The notes under the pieces are model-generated. The model searched no databases, was not told the origin of the DNA, and worked only from the letters and a program-made list of their open reading frames with translations. Positions 34,473 through 42,556 of a stretch of DNA of 64,000 bases are shown here, piece after piece. Origin of the DNA: Nitrospira sp. (GTDB lineage: Bacteria; Nitrospirota; Nitrospiria; Nitrospirales; Nitrospiraceae). Position 1 is the stretch's first letter. Each line of letters starts with the position of its first letter. The DNA lies in the NCBI GenBank assembly GCA_030123605.1, contig CP126123.1, forward strand, positions 2,584,001-2,648,000. The letters are read 5' to 3'. The translations under genes and the position numbers were made by a program.

Positions 34473-35312
34473 ATGACACCGGATCAAATCGTTCAGACTC
34501 AACCGGTCACCCCAACTGTTTCTGTTCAGGATCGGAGCTGCGATGAGACCCCTCGACCAGGAACCTTGGTCCGTTGCGACTGCCTTCTCTATGAAGAGGC
34601 CTGGAATCTGCAACGGACCTGTCATAGAGCGCGCGCAGCCGACCACTGCCGCGACCTGCTCCTGCTGATGGAACATCCTCCCGTCTTTACCGCCGGGCGT
34701 ACGACCAAAGACCACCATTGGCCCGGAGAAGACAACCTGACACAGCGGACCGGCATTCCCGTCCTTCGAACGGAGCGAGGCGGCTCGATCACCTACCATG
34801 GACCAGGCCAAGTGGTCGGATACCCCGTCCTCCGACTCTCCGACCACTGTGCAGGACCGAAGGCCTATGTTCGCAGGCTGGAGGATGTGCTCATCGCCAC
34901 CCTGGCCGGGTGGGGAATCGCCGGCCGTCGCCTGGAACGCCTGCCAGGCGTGTGGATCGGAAGCGATACGCCGTCCAAGATCGCCTCCATCGGAGTCCGT
35001 ATTTCGCAAGGCATCACGACCCATGGTTTCGCCTTGAATGTCTCCGTGGACCTCACCCCCTTTTCGCACATCGTCCCTTGCGGAATTACCGACTGCCGCG
35101 TCACCTCCATGGCAGCGCTCCTGGGGACCACGCCCGATGTGAACGCCGTGCGGCAACGAATCGCCGCCGATTTTGCCGAACGGTTTCATCTGATCTGGAC
35201 CGAAACCATCGGTCCTGAGCGTTTCACTTCTCTCGTCGAACAGCCAACGGGTGCTCTCGTGAGCGCGCCCAGCAATGCGCAATTCATCCGTAAGGAGTGC
35301 CGTAATGAATGA
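34473..35312 (+). CDS. lipB: Octanoyl-(lipoyl) carrier protein transferase
   Basis: 279 aa. RGGSITYHGPGQVVGYP contains the signature RGGxxT-HGPGQ. The catalytic Lys is in SKIASIGVRISQ and the Cys in VPCGITDCRVTSM. It moves octanoate from ACP to lipoyl domains of dehydrogenases and GcvH. Nearly 40 residues at the start (PDQIVQTQPVTPTVS...) and 45 at the end exceed the typical 210-230. Its stop overlaps the gdhA start by 8 bp. Confidence 0.93.
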   Translation: MTPDQIVQTQPVTPTVSVQDRSCDETPRPGTLVRCDCLLYEEAWNLQRTCHRARAADHCRDLLLLMEHPPVFTAGRTTKDHHWPGEDNLTQRTGIPVLRTERGGSITYHGPGQVVGYPVLRLSDHCAGPKAYVRRLEDVLIATLAGWGIAGRRLERLPGVWIGSDTPSKIASIGVRISQGITTHGFALNVSVDLTPFSHIVPCGITDCRVTSMAALLGTTPDVNAVRQRIAADFAERFHLIWTETIGPERFTSLVEQPTGALVSAPSNAQFIRKECRNE

Positions 35313-36561
35313 ACTCGACACCCACACCTTTCGACTTGCCGTCGCCCAGTTCAACGAAGCGGCGGACGCGATGCACTTGGATACCAACCTGCGCCAGCGA
35401 CTCACGTTGCCACAGCGGTCGCTGATCGTCAGCGTGCCGGTACGGATGGATGACGGCCGAGTGGAAGTCTTCACCGGGTATCGGGTCCAGCACGACACGG
35501 CGCGCGGCCCTTGCAAGGGCGGCATTCGTTACCATCAGGGCGTGAATCTCGGTGAGGTCGCCGCACTCTCCATGTGGATGACGTGGAAATGCGCACTGGC
35601 CGACCTTCCGTACGGTGGAGCCAAGGGAGGGGTGAGGGTGGATCCCAAGCGATTGACCCGCGGAGAACTCCAACGCCTCACCAGACGGTACGCGGCGGAG
35701 ATTTTCCCCTTGATCGGGCCGGACAAGGACGTGCCGGCACCGGATGTGGGGACGGATCAGCAGGTCATGGCCTGGATCATGGATACTTACAGTCAACAGG
35801 TCGGGTATGCCGTGCAGGGGGTCGTGACGGGCAAGCCCCTGTCGATCGGCGGCAGCCTCGGGCGCGAAGATGCCACCGGACGAGGCGTGGTCTACGTCAC
35901 CCTGGAAGCATTGCGCCATCTGAAATTGAACGTGGCCGACGCCACCGTCGCAATCCAGGGGTTCGGCAATGTGGGATCCCACACCGCCTTGATCATGCAG
36001 CAGGCCGGCGCACGGGTGGTGGCCGTCAGCGACGTCACCGGCGGTCTCTATAACGCCAAGGGCTTGGACATTCCGGAATTGCTGCGCCGCTATCGAGAGA
36101 AACGCGAACCGCTCAACGAGATCAAACTGGGCGAGTCCGTCACCAACGAGGAGTTGCTGCGCCTGGACTGCACGGTGCTGGTCCCTGCCGCGCTCTCCGA
36201 ACAAATCACCGAGACCAACGCCTCCACGTTGCGCTGCCGAATCCTGGCAGAAGGCGCCAACGGTCCGACGACCTTGGAGGCCGATCGTATCCTGAAGGAC
36301 AAGGGCGTCTTTGTCATTCCCGACATCCTGGCGAATTCCGGAGGCGTGATCGTGTCCTATTTTGAATGGGTGCAGGACGTGCAGCGCTTTTTCTGGAAGG
36401 CCAAAGACATTCAAGACCGGTTGCAGGACCTCATCACCAACGCTTTCCACAGGACATTGCACTTTTCAACCGAGAACCGTACGACGATGCGGATGGCGGC
36501 CTTGATGTCGGGCATCGACAAGGTCGCCCAAGCACACCTCCAGCGAGGTCTCTATCCTTAG
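35305..36561 (+). CDS. gdhA: Glutamate dehydrogenase family (Glu/Leu/Phe/Val)
   Basis: 418 aa. Substrate site GPCKGGIRYHQGVNL, the catalytic lysine in KCALADLPYGGAKGG, GTDQQVMAWIMDTYS, and Rossmann motif AIQGFGNVGSHTA. It reversibly deaminates glutamate to 2-oxoglutarate. The ATG at 35305 has AAGGAG 8 nt upstream and lies within the end of lipB. Length and motifs favour the hexameric ~420-aa class. Confidence 0.93.
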   Translation: MNELDTHTFRLAVAQFNEAADAMHLDTNLRQRLTLPQRSLIVSVPVRMDDGRVEVFTGYRVQHDTARGPCKGGIRYHQGVNLGEVAALSMWMTWKCALADLPYGGAKGGVRVDPKRLTRGELQRLTRRYAAEIFPLIGPDKDVPAPDVGTDQQVMAWIMDTYSQQVGYAVQGVVTGKPLSIGGSLGREDATGRGVVYVTLEALRHLKLNVADATVAIQGFGNVGSHTALIMQQAGARVVAVSDVTGGLYNAKGLDIPELLRRYREKREPLNEIKLGESVTNEELLRLDCTVLVPAALSEQITETNASTLRCRILAEGANGPTTLEADRILKDKGVFVIPDILANSGGVIVSYFEWVQDVQRFFWKAKDIQDRLQDLITNAFHRTLHFSTENRTTMRMAALMSGIDKVAQAHLQRGLYP

Positions 36562-36659
36562 CACTCGCTCTGCCACCCTTGCTGTTCTCCTCCTGCATGC
36601 GTTAGGGTTGCTGAAGCAATGACCGTTCATCATGATCGCGCGCGATCGAGGCAACCTTC

Positions 36660-36953
36660 ATGAGCCACGAGTCTATCGCGTCACTGTGGGAAGCCCATAG
36701 TCGCGAGGGATGGCCTCGCTTTTCCAGCCCGCACGAAGGACAACTGATGACCTTGGATACGGTCATCGGTGGGTGCGCGGTATTCTATCTCGATGGGCCG
36801 GAGGGATTGGATGGTCGGCGAATCGCCATTCTCGAAGACTGCATGGCGGATCTCGATGCGTTGCTCGACGACCTCACGGAGGACAGCCTGAGCTATTTTC
36901 AACGTCTTCGGCAGCTGGCGAGCGCGCTCGTCAACTCGAGCCGGCTGGATTAG
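36660..36953 (+). CDS. Hypothetical protein
   Basis: 97 aa, MSHESIASLWEAHSREGWPR onward. SSPHEGQLMTLDTVIGGCAV and RRIAILEDCMADLDALLDDL, EDSLSYFQRLRQLASAL look like a compact alpha/beta protein with no signal or membrane segment. No family recognised. A perfect 16-bp palindrome, GCCACCCGCGGGTGGC, lies 40 bp downstream (36993-37008), before the transposon. Confidence 0.6.
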   Translation: MSHESIASLWEAHSREGWPRFSSPHEGQLMTLDTVIGGCAVFYLDGPEGLDGRRIAILEDCMADLDALLDDLTEDSLSYFQRLRQLASALVNSSRLD

Positions 36954-37024
36954 CACCCTATTGACACACCGATCCGGACACCCGACTAGACAGCCACCCG
37001 CGGGTGGCCGGCGTCAACATTCTG

Positions 37025-37032
37025 CACCCACC
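37025..37032 (+). repeat. Target-site duplication, left copy
   Basis: CACCCACC directly abuts the left terminal inverted repeat at 37033; the identical 8-mer follows the right end at 40272-40279. Confidence 0.85.
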
Positions 37033-37097
37033 GGTAGTGGGTCAGTTTGAATTTGTTTGATGTTGCCTATGCTTAAGCGGTCATGTATGCTGGAGGC

Positions 37098-37346
37098 ATG
37101 AAAAAGAAAAAGCCATCCACAGATGTGAATGTGACCGCGTTCCAGATTTTAAAAGCCGCAACTGGACAACCTGCCGAAGAAGCTCCCCCCAAGAAGAAGC
37201 CTGCCGAGCCAGAGAAAAATCCCGCTGCTGTCGCCCTTGGTCGTTTAGGTGGGCTGAAGGGTGGCAAGGCCAGGGCGGAAAAGCTTTCCACTAAGAAGCG
37301 ATCGGAGATCGCCAAGAAGGCATCTAAGGCCCGCTGGGACAAATAA
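37098..37346 (+). CDS. Small Lys-rich KGG-motif protein (transposon passenger)
   Basis: 82 aa from MKKKKPSTDVNVTAFQILKA; an in-frame ATG at 37083 is also possible. A Pro/Lys/Glu linker leads to NPAAVALGRLGGLKGGKARA, EKLSTKKRSEIAKKASKARW, a widespread tail often labelled histone-like. Highly basic, so nucleic-acid binding is plausible but unproven. It ends exactly where the convergent 156-aa gene ends (37346/37347). Confidence 0.7.
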   Translation: MKKKKPSTDVNVTAFQILKAATGQPAEEAPPKKKPAEPEKNPAAVALGRLGGLKGGKARAEKLSTKKRSEIAKKASKARWDK

Positions 37347-37817
37347 TCAAGCCGCTGAATCGTCTGGCTGTTCAAGCTCTTCTAGGTCTATCGTGAAATC
37401 AAATACAATCTGAATGGGATCGCCAGGGTTCTTGTTCTCGTTATAGAAGTCGCAATCATTCTTCAGTTGTTTACAATCTCCAACGATCTGTTGCCTTCTC
37501 TGTTGAAGTGCGATCTGCATATGCGTCCTAGAGGCTGAGCGAATATCTGCCCAAAGAGCGATCTGTTCCCCGCCGCGCTCTATGCGAGCAACATGCTTCG
37601 CCCTGATTGTCCGGCCCTGAGCATCAGTAAAATGCTCTTCCCTCATCGCCCTCGCAATTTGATCGGCACACTGATTAACCAGTGCGGACGGCTGCGGCTC
37701 CCACTTCCCCTGACGTATTGCCCACGCGGCAATTTGTCGTGTAGTGGCTGGCCATGGCTGATTAGCATCAAGATAGCTTCTGACAATATTTTGAAGTTGC
37801 TCGGTGTAATTTGCCAT
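37347..37817 (-). CDS. Hypothetical protein (transposon passenger)
   Basis: 156 aa. MANYTEQLQNIVRSYLDANQ and TRQIAAWAIRQGKWEP look like a winged-helix-type N-terminus; QQRRQQIVGDCKQLKNDCDF is helical. It ends with an acidic tail (IDLEELEQPDDSAA). GGAGG lies upstream of the ATG. It lies downstream of higBA on the same strand and might be co-transcribed. No family named with confidence. Confidence 0.65.
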   Translation of the reverse strand: MANYTEQLQNIVRSYLDANQPWPATTRQIAAWAIRQGKWEPQPSALVNQCADQIARAMREEHFTDAQGRTIRAKHVARIERGGEQIALWADIRSASRTHMQIALQQRRQQIVGDCKQLKNDCDFYNENKNPGDPIQIVFDFTIDLEELEQPDDSAA

Positions 37818-37838
37818 GGCAAAGCCTCCTTACATTGC

Positions 37839-38984
37839 TCAGAGATTAGCGGGAGGGAAGGAGCCCCATCCGTCCGTCAGAGCTGATTGAGTGATGATAT
37901 GCTTGATTCTCTCTAACATTTTCCTGTTCTGCGAATAGCTGATCTGCTTTCGATGCTGGAGTTGTCCTACGATGATTCCAGGGTGAACTTTGATTCTTTT
38001 GGCAAAACGGAGAATCTTCGGCCCATAAAACAACGGGGCAGTTCTCGCTATGAAATCATCCATTTCTGTTTTGGGGACCAAGAATTCTGAGGCGAATGCA
38101 TTTGCTCGCAATTCAACTGATTCGCTTGGATGGCCTGGAGCCATCTCTCCAGTTTGATCGCTGACAAGATCGGTATCCAAAAAGAATGGCTGCGCTCCAT
38201 CTCCGTTCTTCACATGTCCTAACTCATGGGCGAGGCTGAACCAAAATGCGTCTATGCGATCATACCTGAGAGATAAGGCGATCACTGGCGTATGCCTATC
38301 AAGCCAAATACACGCACCATCAATGCGTGTTTGTGGCAAAGCTTCCACCACAACGAACCGGATACCCATATCTGAAAGGACGCGAGGCACCTGCCTAATT
38401 TCTTCTACGGAGTGGAGCAGTTGCCGAAGGCGGCCAAACCCTTCGGCTAAGGAGTGTTTTGTTATTGGCTTGGCAGTTACCGCCATTCCAAGCGCACTTG
38501 CACGACGGAGCCAAGCCCGCTGGGATGGAGTAACATCATGATATGAGGTGGATTTTCGTGCAGCATGAGGCATTGACTCCATTTCATCGAGAGAGGCAAT
38601 ACCGAAGAATTGCAATACTTCCTGCTCCAGAACGTCTATGTTCTGCGTAGGCTCAATCCAATGCCGCTTTACCATCTCCTTGATCGGGGCGAGTTGGTAC
38701 AATCTGGCTCGTCGCGCAATAGCTCTATCATCAGATTTAAGCTTCCAAAGCTGATACGCAGTTTCTAGATTCATCCAATATTGGGCACTCGAACCAAAAG
38801 CATTGCCAAGCGCCTTGGCTGTTTCAGGTGTAACGCCACGCTTTGCCTTGACCAATTCATTAACGAAGGCAGGAGTGCGCCCAAGAATTTCCGCTAACTC
38901 AATTTGAGTCCACCCCCGTGCTTCAAGCTCTTCCTCAATGAATTCCCCAGGCGGGAAAATTTCTGCGAATGTTCTTTCAGTCAT
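37839..38984 (-). CDS. HigA-type antitoxin fused to ImmA/IrrE peptidase domain
   Basis: 381 aa. The N-terminal HTH_XRE of HigA/VapI type (GEFIEEELEARGWTQIELAE, ILGRTPAFVNELVKAKRGVT) is followed by a ~280-residue region with the ImmA/IrrE zincin motif FSLAHELGHVKNGDG and ELRANAFASEFLVPK. HigA antitoxins are usually ~100 aa, so the peptidase part is an addition. Immediately downstream of higB (19-bp gap from the preferred ATG). It should repress its own promoter and neutralise HigB. Confidence 0.88.
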   Translation of the reverse strand: MTERTFAEIFPPGEFIEEELEARGWTQIELAEILGRTPAFVNELVKAKRGVTPETAKALGNAFGSSAQYWMNLETAYQLWKLKSDDRAIARRARLYQLAPIKEMVKRHWIEPTQNIDVLEQEVLQFFGIASLDEMESMPHAARKSTSYHDVTPSQRAWLRRASALGMAVTAKPITKHSLAEGFGRLRQLLHSVEEIRQVPRVLSDMGIRFVVVEALPQTRIDGACIWLDRHTPVIALSLRYDRIDAFWFSLAHELGHVKNGDGAQPFFLDTDLVSDQTGEMAPGHPSESVELRANAFASEFLVPKTEMDDFIARTAPLFYGPKILRFAKRIKVHPGIIVGQLQHRKQISYSQNRKMLERIKHIITQSALTDGWGSFPPANL

Positions 38985-39002
38985 GGTGCTCACCCCCACC
39001 AT

Positions 39003-39299
39003 TTAGTGGTAATCCTCAATAGAAACTATAGTCACAACTTTATCGGACCCCTTGCCCTCTAATTCAAAAATCAGCCTCCATTGATCATTAAGCCGAATGG
39101 AATGCTGATGCGACCTCGGTCCTTTTAGCTTTTCGCATCTCAAGGCTGGCGAATGGTAAAAGTCCCTTTCATCGTGAAATGCGCGGATCTGCTGCATCCG
39201 TTTTCTGAACATTTTGACTACTGCCGGAGGATAGCCGCCACCAAATCTGGCATCGGATTCAAGCCTATCAAGGGCGGTATCTCGGAAGCGCGCATCCAT
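39003..39299 (-). CDS. higB: HigB/RelE-type ribonuclease toxin
   Basis: 98 aa. Landmarks of the HigB family are RLNDQWRLIFELEG and the preceding LKGPRSHQHSIRLN, where Arg/His/Gln residues form the mRNA-cutting site; the N-terminus (DTALDRLESDARFGGGYPPA) is also typical. It cleaves mRNA in the ribosomal A site in characterised relatives. Toxin-before-antitoxin order is typical of higBA. It is transcribed away from the transposase. Confidence 0.9.
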   Translation of the reverse strand: MDARFRDTALDRLESDARFGGGYPPAVVKMFRKRMQQIRAFHDERDFYHSPALRCEKLKGPRSHQHSIRLNDQWRLIFELEGKGSDKVVTIVSIEDYH

Positions 39300-39428
39300 T
39301 TCACGACCAGATTATAGCTGCGAGTTAAATTAGCGTCAATATCGAATTATCGTAATCCGACAATTTAATGTTTGCATTACATGACCGGTCAAGCATAATA
39401 TGCCCATCCTGATTGGATGGAGGCTTCC
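39300..39428. promoter_or_regulatory. Shared higBA / transposase control region
   Basis: 129 bp, very AT-rich. It holds inverted TTAAATT ... AATTTAA (about 39323 and 39362) and imperfect TTATCG-N5-CGACAA, either of which could be the HigA operator. A promoter for the transposase must lie here too. Assignments are by eye. Confidence 0.35.
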
Positions 39429-40262
39429 ATGAACAAGCTGAGCACGAAAGAGCGAGCTGCAATAATAGCCGCACTAGTCGAGGGCAATAGCATACGCGCC
39501 ACCTGTCGCATGACTGGCGCAGCCAAAGGAACCGCGCTCAAGCTTCTTGTCGATCTCGGTAAGGCCTGTGCTCGATACCAAGATGAAAAGTTGCGGAATC
39601 TTCAATGTAAGCAGATTCAATGTGATGAGATATGGTCTTTCTGCTACGCGAAGGAAAAGAATGTGCCGGATGAACTCAAGGGCAAGCTCGGCTTTGGCGA
39701 TGTATGGACCTGGACGGCCATCGATGCCGATTCAAAGTTAATCGTGTCATATCTAGTGGGCGATCGGAGTGCCCTGTATGCAAGGAAGTTTATCGATGAC
39801 TTAGCCTCACGGTTGGCCCATCGAGTACAGCTGACGACGGATGGACACAAAGCCTATCTGACGGCGGTAGAGAATGCTTTCGGTGCTGATGTCGATTACG
39901 CCATGCTGGACAAAATCTATAACGCTCCGCCTCAAGAAGGGCAGGTTCGTTATAGCCCCGCGGACTGCTGCGGAACCCGGAAGGTCAAGGTCAAAGGCAA
40001 CCCTGACATTACAAAGGTCTCAACCAGCTTCGTAGAACGCCAGAACCTGACCATGCGTATGAGTATGCGACGCATGACGCGGTTGACCAATGCCTTCAGC
40101 AAGAAGCTAGAGAATCAGGCCCATGCTGTGGCCCTGCACTTCATGCACTACAACTTCTGCCGGGTTCATCAAACCTTGCGGGTAACGCCAGCGATGGAAG
40201 CAGGAATTTCGGATCATGTGTGGACGCTGGAAGAATTGGCTGGACTTCTGGATTCAAACTGA
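39429..40262 (+). CDS. IS1-family-like DDE transposase
   Basis: 277 aa from MNKLSTKERAAIIAALVEGN with TGGAGG upstream. The helix-turn-helix (SIRATCRMTGAAKGTALKLL) precedes the DDE catalytic core: IQCDEIWSFCYAKE (first Asp), LTTDGHKAY (second), and STSFVERQNLTMRMSMRR (Glu). LHFMHYNFCRVHQTLRVTPA is the familiar C-terminal block. The protein lacks frameshifts. Length, 20-bp TIR and 8-bp duplication fit the ISMhu11-type branch of IS1. Confidence 0.88.
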   Translation: MNKLSTKERAAIIAALVEGNSIRATCRMTGAAKGTALKLLVDLGKACARYQDEKLRNLQCKQIQCDEIWSFCYAKEKNVPDELKGKLGFGDVWTWTAIDADSKLIVSYLVGDRSALYARKFIDDLASRLAHRVQLTTDGHKAYLTAVENAFGADVDYAMLDKIYNAPPQEGQVRYSPADCCGTRKVKVKGNPDITKVSTSFVERQNLTMRMSMRRMTRLTNAFSKKLENQAHAVALHFMHYNFCRVHQTLRVTPAMEAGISDHVWTLEELAGLLDSN

Positions 40263-40271
40263 CCCACTACC

Positions 40272-40279
40272 CACCCACC
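40272..40279 (+). repeat. Target-site duplication, right copy
   Basis: CACCCACC, identical to 37025-37032 on the other side of the transposon. Confidence 0.85.
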
Positions 40280-40286
40280 GAATGCC

Positions 40287-40316
40287 TTGAAACTCGGCCT
40301 GCCCCTTGGATACAAT
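40287..40316 (+). promoter_or_regulatory. Candidate sigma-70 promoter
   Basis: TTGAAA (40287-40292) and TACAAT (40311-40316), spacer 18 bp, about 95 bp before the gene at 40410. The same boxes and spacing recur at 44280-44309. It lies just outside the transposon end. Confidence 0.5.
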
Positions 40317-40409
40317 GCCTTGTCGTCTGAGCCATCCCACCGAAAGTCGGCACCTACCTCAAGACGATGCGAGTAAGAAGGACCTATTCCCCTGTTCCAA
40401 GGAGGCATC

Positions 40410-40940
40410 ATGATGCAGAGCAAGTGGACGTTCACTGCCTTACTGGCGACGGTGGGTTCTCTTTACCTCGCAGCCATCGTGGGCGCCGAACCCTATGAAC
40501 TCAGCAAGAACGATTTGTCTGATCCAAAAGGGATTTCAAGCCAGGACGTTTCGCTGTTCGGCATCAAGCTGGGCGATGCCGAAGGGAAGGCGCTCGACGT
40601 GCTGGTAAACGAAAAAATTCCCGGCATCAAGGCGGAACAAGAAGCCACCTTCATTTTCCTGCTCGATCAACGAAAGCCGACCGGCCCGATGGCGGGCGTC
40701 CGGGTACAAGACGGCAAGGTCGATCTCATTTTCATCAACAACCGCTTCGCTTACAAAACGCGCGGGATCTTTCGCAACGTGCTGAACAGCGAGAGCCCGG
40801 ACGATGTTCGCAAATTACTGGGCAAGGAAGATTACGGAGATGAAAATGTGATGGGTGCGGTACTCGCATACGACAAGCAGGGCTTCCAAGTGAACTACCT
40901 CGGCAAGGACGTCAACGTCGAGTTTTCCCTGCCGCACTGA
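40410..40940 (+). CDS. Secreted hypothetical protein
   Basis: 176 aa. Signal peptide MMQSKWTFTALLATVGSLYL..., cut near VGAEP. The mature part has DVSLFGIKLGDAEGKALDVL, VRVQDGKVDLIFINNRFAYK and VRKLLGKEDYG, a beta-rich layout reminiscent of small periplasmic SH3/BON-like proteins without a firm match. AAGGAGG lies 6 nt upstream of the ATG. Function unknown. Confidence 0.7.
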   Translation: MMQSKWTFTALLATVGSLYLAAIVGAEPYELSKNDLSDPKGISSQDVSLFGIKLGDAEGKALDVLVNEKIPGIKAEQEATFIFLLDQRKPTGPMAGVRVQDGKVDLIFINNRFAYKTRGIFRNVLNSESPDDVRKLLGKEDYGDENVMGAVLAYDKQGFQVNYLGKDVNVEFSLPH

Positions 40941-41100
40941 GTCTCTTCCTCTGTAGACCCCACGGATCGTTGCACAGTTTTTCCTCCTCTCGCCCTCAAG
41001 GAACCACACTCAAGCGAATCCCCCTCCGCCTGGATCAACCGGCAACGCCGAGAGCAAGGTACCGCTGAATTCGATATCGCCAGACGGAAGGATCTCGAAC

Positions 41101-41316
41101 CTAGCCCGCATTATTCACGACCGCTTCTGCTCCAATCACGCCCGCGCTGCTGCGACAAGCCTGGCCGCGCTTTACCGGCGGCCACGCAGGCGGCCTCGCC
41201 GTTCAGACCCTCGACGTACTGTTCAAGCACGCCTCGGGTCCTCGCGACTCCAGGCACCCGGCTCGCGACGCGATCACGCGATTTCGCCACGAACTGTCGT
41301 GAATAATGCGGGCTAG
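41101..41316. repeat. 216-bp palindromic repeat (type A, second copy)
   Basis: Outer 20-bp inverted repeats are perfect: CTAGCCCGCATTATTCACGA at 41101-41120 and its complement at 41297-41316. Relative to the copy at 20292-20508 the element is reversed. Internal stretches gttcgtg-cgaaa, acagtacgtcgagg and tgtcgcagc are conserved. The TAG stop of the minus-strand carboxypeptidase gene is formed by the repeat's terminal CTAG. Confidence 0.88.
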
Positions 41317-42242
41317 TGGGCGAGACCGGCACGGCTATAGCTCAGCCGGAGGCCGTAATTGATGAGGCTGGTCGCTGTATTCCACCGGCGTTTGGAGTTG
41401 AGAATGACGAGCAGCAGGTCGCTGCCGTCCTGCGAGACCTTGGCGATGAGGCAACGGCCGGCCTTGGAGGTAAACCCCGTCTTGACGCCTTGCACGCCGG
41501 GAATGCGTCCGAGCAGGCGGTTGGTATTGCGCAAGACGTACGCTCGGTGCTCATTGATCGGCATAATGATCTCCCGCTCCTCACGAACCAACTCCTTGAA
41601 GACGGGATGGTGCAAAGCGATCTCGCTCAGTTTGGCCAGGTCTTCCGCGGTCGAATAGTGTGCGGGCGCATCAAATCCGCAAGCATTGCTGAAATGAGTA
41701 TTGTGCAATTCGAGCGCGGCAGCCTTCGCATTCATGAGATCGACAAAGCGCTCTTCGTCTCCGCCGACATGCTCGCTTGCAGCCAGGCAGGCGTCATTCG
41801 CCGACACGATCAACATGGCCTTCAAGAGATCTTCCAGCCGAAAGATTTGACCGGTCCGTAAGCGCAGATGTGTCTTGGGGGCGCGAGCGGCCTTCGGACT
41901 GACCGTCACCTCGTCGTCAAGACGGCCGTACTCAAGGATCACCAGCGCGGACATAATTTTCGTCAGGCTCGCCGGAGACAAGCGCTTTTCGCTTTCAAAT
42001 TGATAGAGAGTCGTTCCGGTCTTCAATTCCTTGAGCAAAATGCTGTGCGCCGGGACATGCCGCCAGCGAAGCGTATGGTGCGCTTGCTTGGCGGAGGGAA
42101 CCGGCCTGGGATCGAAAGGAACCGTGATGACTTCGTCGTCTTCATCGCCGTCGAATGCCGAGGCCTGACCGTTCCACTGGGCGGAACACAGAACCAGGAC
42201 GGCGGCGATGCAGACCGACAGGGCAGGACGTGAATGGGACAT
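41313..42242 (-). CDS. D-alanyl-D-alanine carboxypeptidase (PBP5/6-like)
   Basis: 309 aa. Signal peptide MSHSRPALSVCIAAVLVLCS.... Penicillin-binding motifs: SxxK in LSPASLTKIMSAL, SxN in VSANDACLAA, KTG in VKTGFTSKAG. It trims the terminal D-Ala from peptidoglycan stem peptides. It lacks the long C-terminal beta domain and amphipathic anchor of E. coli PBP5, ending soon after the transpeptidase domain. The start at 42242 has a weak Shine-Dalgarno; the frame is open upstream. Confidence 0.9.
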   Translation of the reverse strand: MSHSRPALSVCIAAVLVLCSAQWNGQASAFDGDEDDEVITVPFDPRPVPSAKQAHHTLRWRHVPAHSILLKELKTGTTLYQFESEKRLSPASLTKIMSALVILEYGRLDDEVTVSPKAARAPKTHLRLRTGQIFRLEDLLKAMLIVSANDACLAASEHVGGDEERFVDLMNAKAAALELHNTHFSNACGFDAPAHYSTAEDLAKLSEIALHHPVFKELVREEREIIMPINEHRAYVLRNTNRLLGRIPGVQGVKTGFTSKAGRCLIAKVSQDGSDLLLVILNSKRRWNTATSLINYGLRLSYSRAGLAH

Positions 42243-42288
42243 GCGGATTGTCTGTGCTTTCTCGTGGCGTCCTGACCGTGTCGGGCCG

Positions 42289-42531
42289 TCACAGGGTATA
42301 GGTTTCTCTGACCTTCGTGCCGCGCAGGCTGCTTTCAATCACCTTATGAAAGAATCGGAGCAAATCCGCAAGATCAATCCAGAATCCGCAATTCAAACAG
42401 CGCGCGTAGAGTCGGCGGTTCATCAGCGTATAGTGCCGCTCCACCATCATGAACCCCTTGCATTTGAGGCAATGCATCGGCCGAATCGTAGTCCCTTCAA
42501 GCTGATTCCGCAGACGTTTGGCACATCTCAA
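42289..42531 (-). CDS. Small double-CxxC zinc-ribbon protein
   Basis: 80 aa, or 62 aa if it starts at the internal ATG (42477). Core MHCLKCKGFMMVERHYTL, then YARCLNCGFWIDL, followed by an amphipathic helix. Same CxxCxGxM..E...CLNCG arrangement as the protein at 1796-1948. Encoded upstream of the carboxypeptidase on the same strand and downstream of a small membrane protein. Role unknown. Confidence 0.65.
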   Translation of the reverse strand: MRCAKRLRNQLEGTTIRPMHCLKCKGFMMVERHYTLMNRRLYARCLNCGFWIDLADLLRFFHKVIESSLRGTKVRETYTL

Positions 42532-42556
42532 CAGGATACCGACGTCGTCGCTCTAT

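Larger units (their letters stand above)
37033..40271 (+). mobile_element. 3.2-kb transposon: IS1-like transposase plus toxin-antitoxin passengers
   Basis: Perfect 20-bp inverted repeats GGTAGTGGGTCAGTTTGAAT (37033-37052) and its complement (40252-40271) are flanked by an 8-bp direct repeat CACCCACC. One transposase sits at the right end; its stop codon (40260-40262) lies inside the right repeat. Between are a KGG-type protein, an unknown 156-aa protein, a HigA/ImmA-type antitoxin and HigB toxin. The insert is visibly AT-richer than its flanks. The structure shows the unit moved as a whole, passengers included. Confidence 0.9.

Noticed and set aside
35284..36462. A 392-codon open frame antisense to gdhA
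   Set aside because: It has the same codon-shadow character, and gdhA motifs on the other strand are unambiguous.
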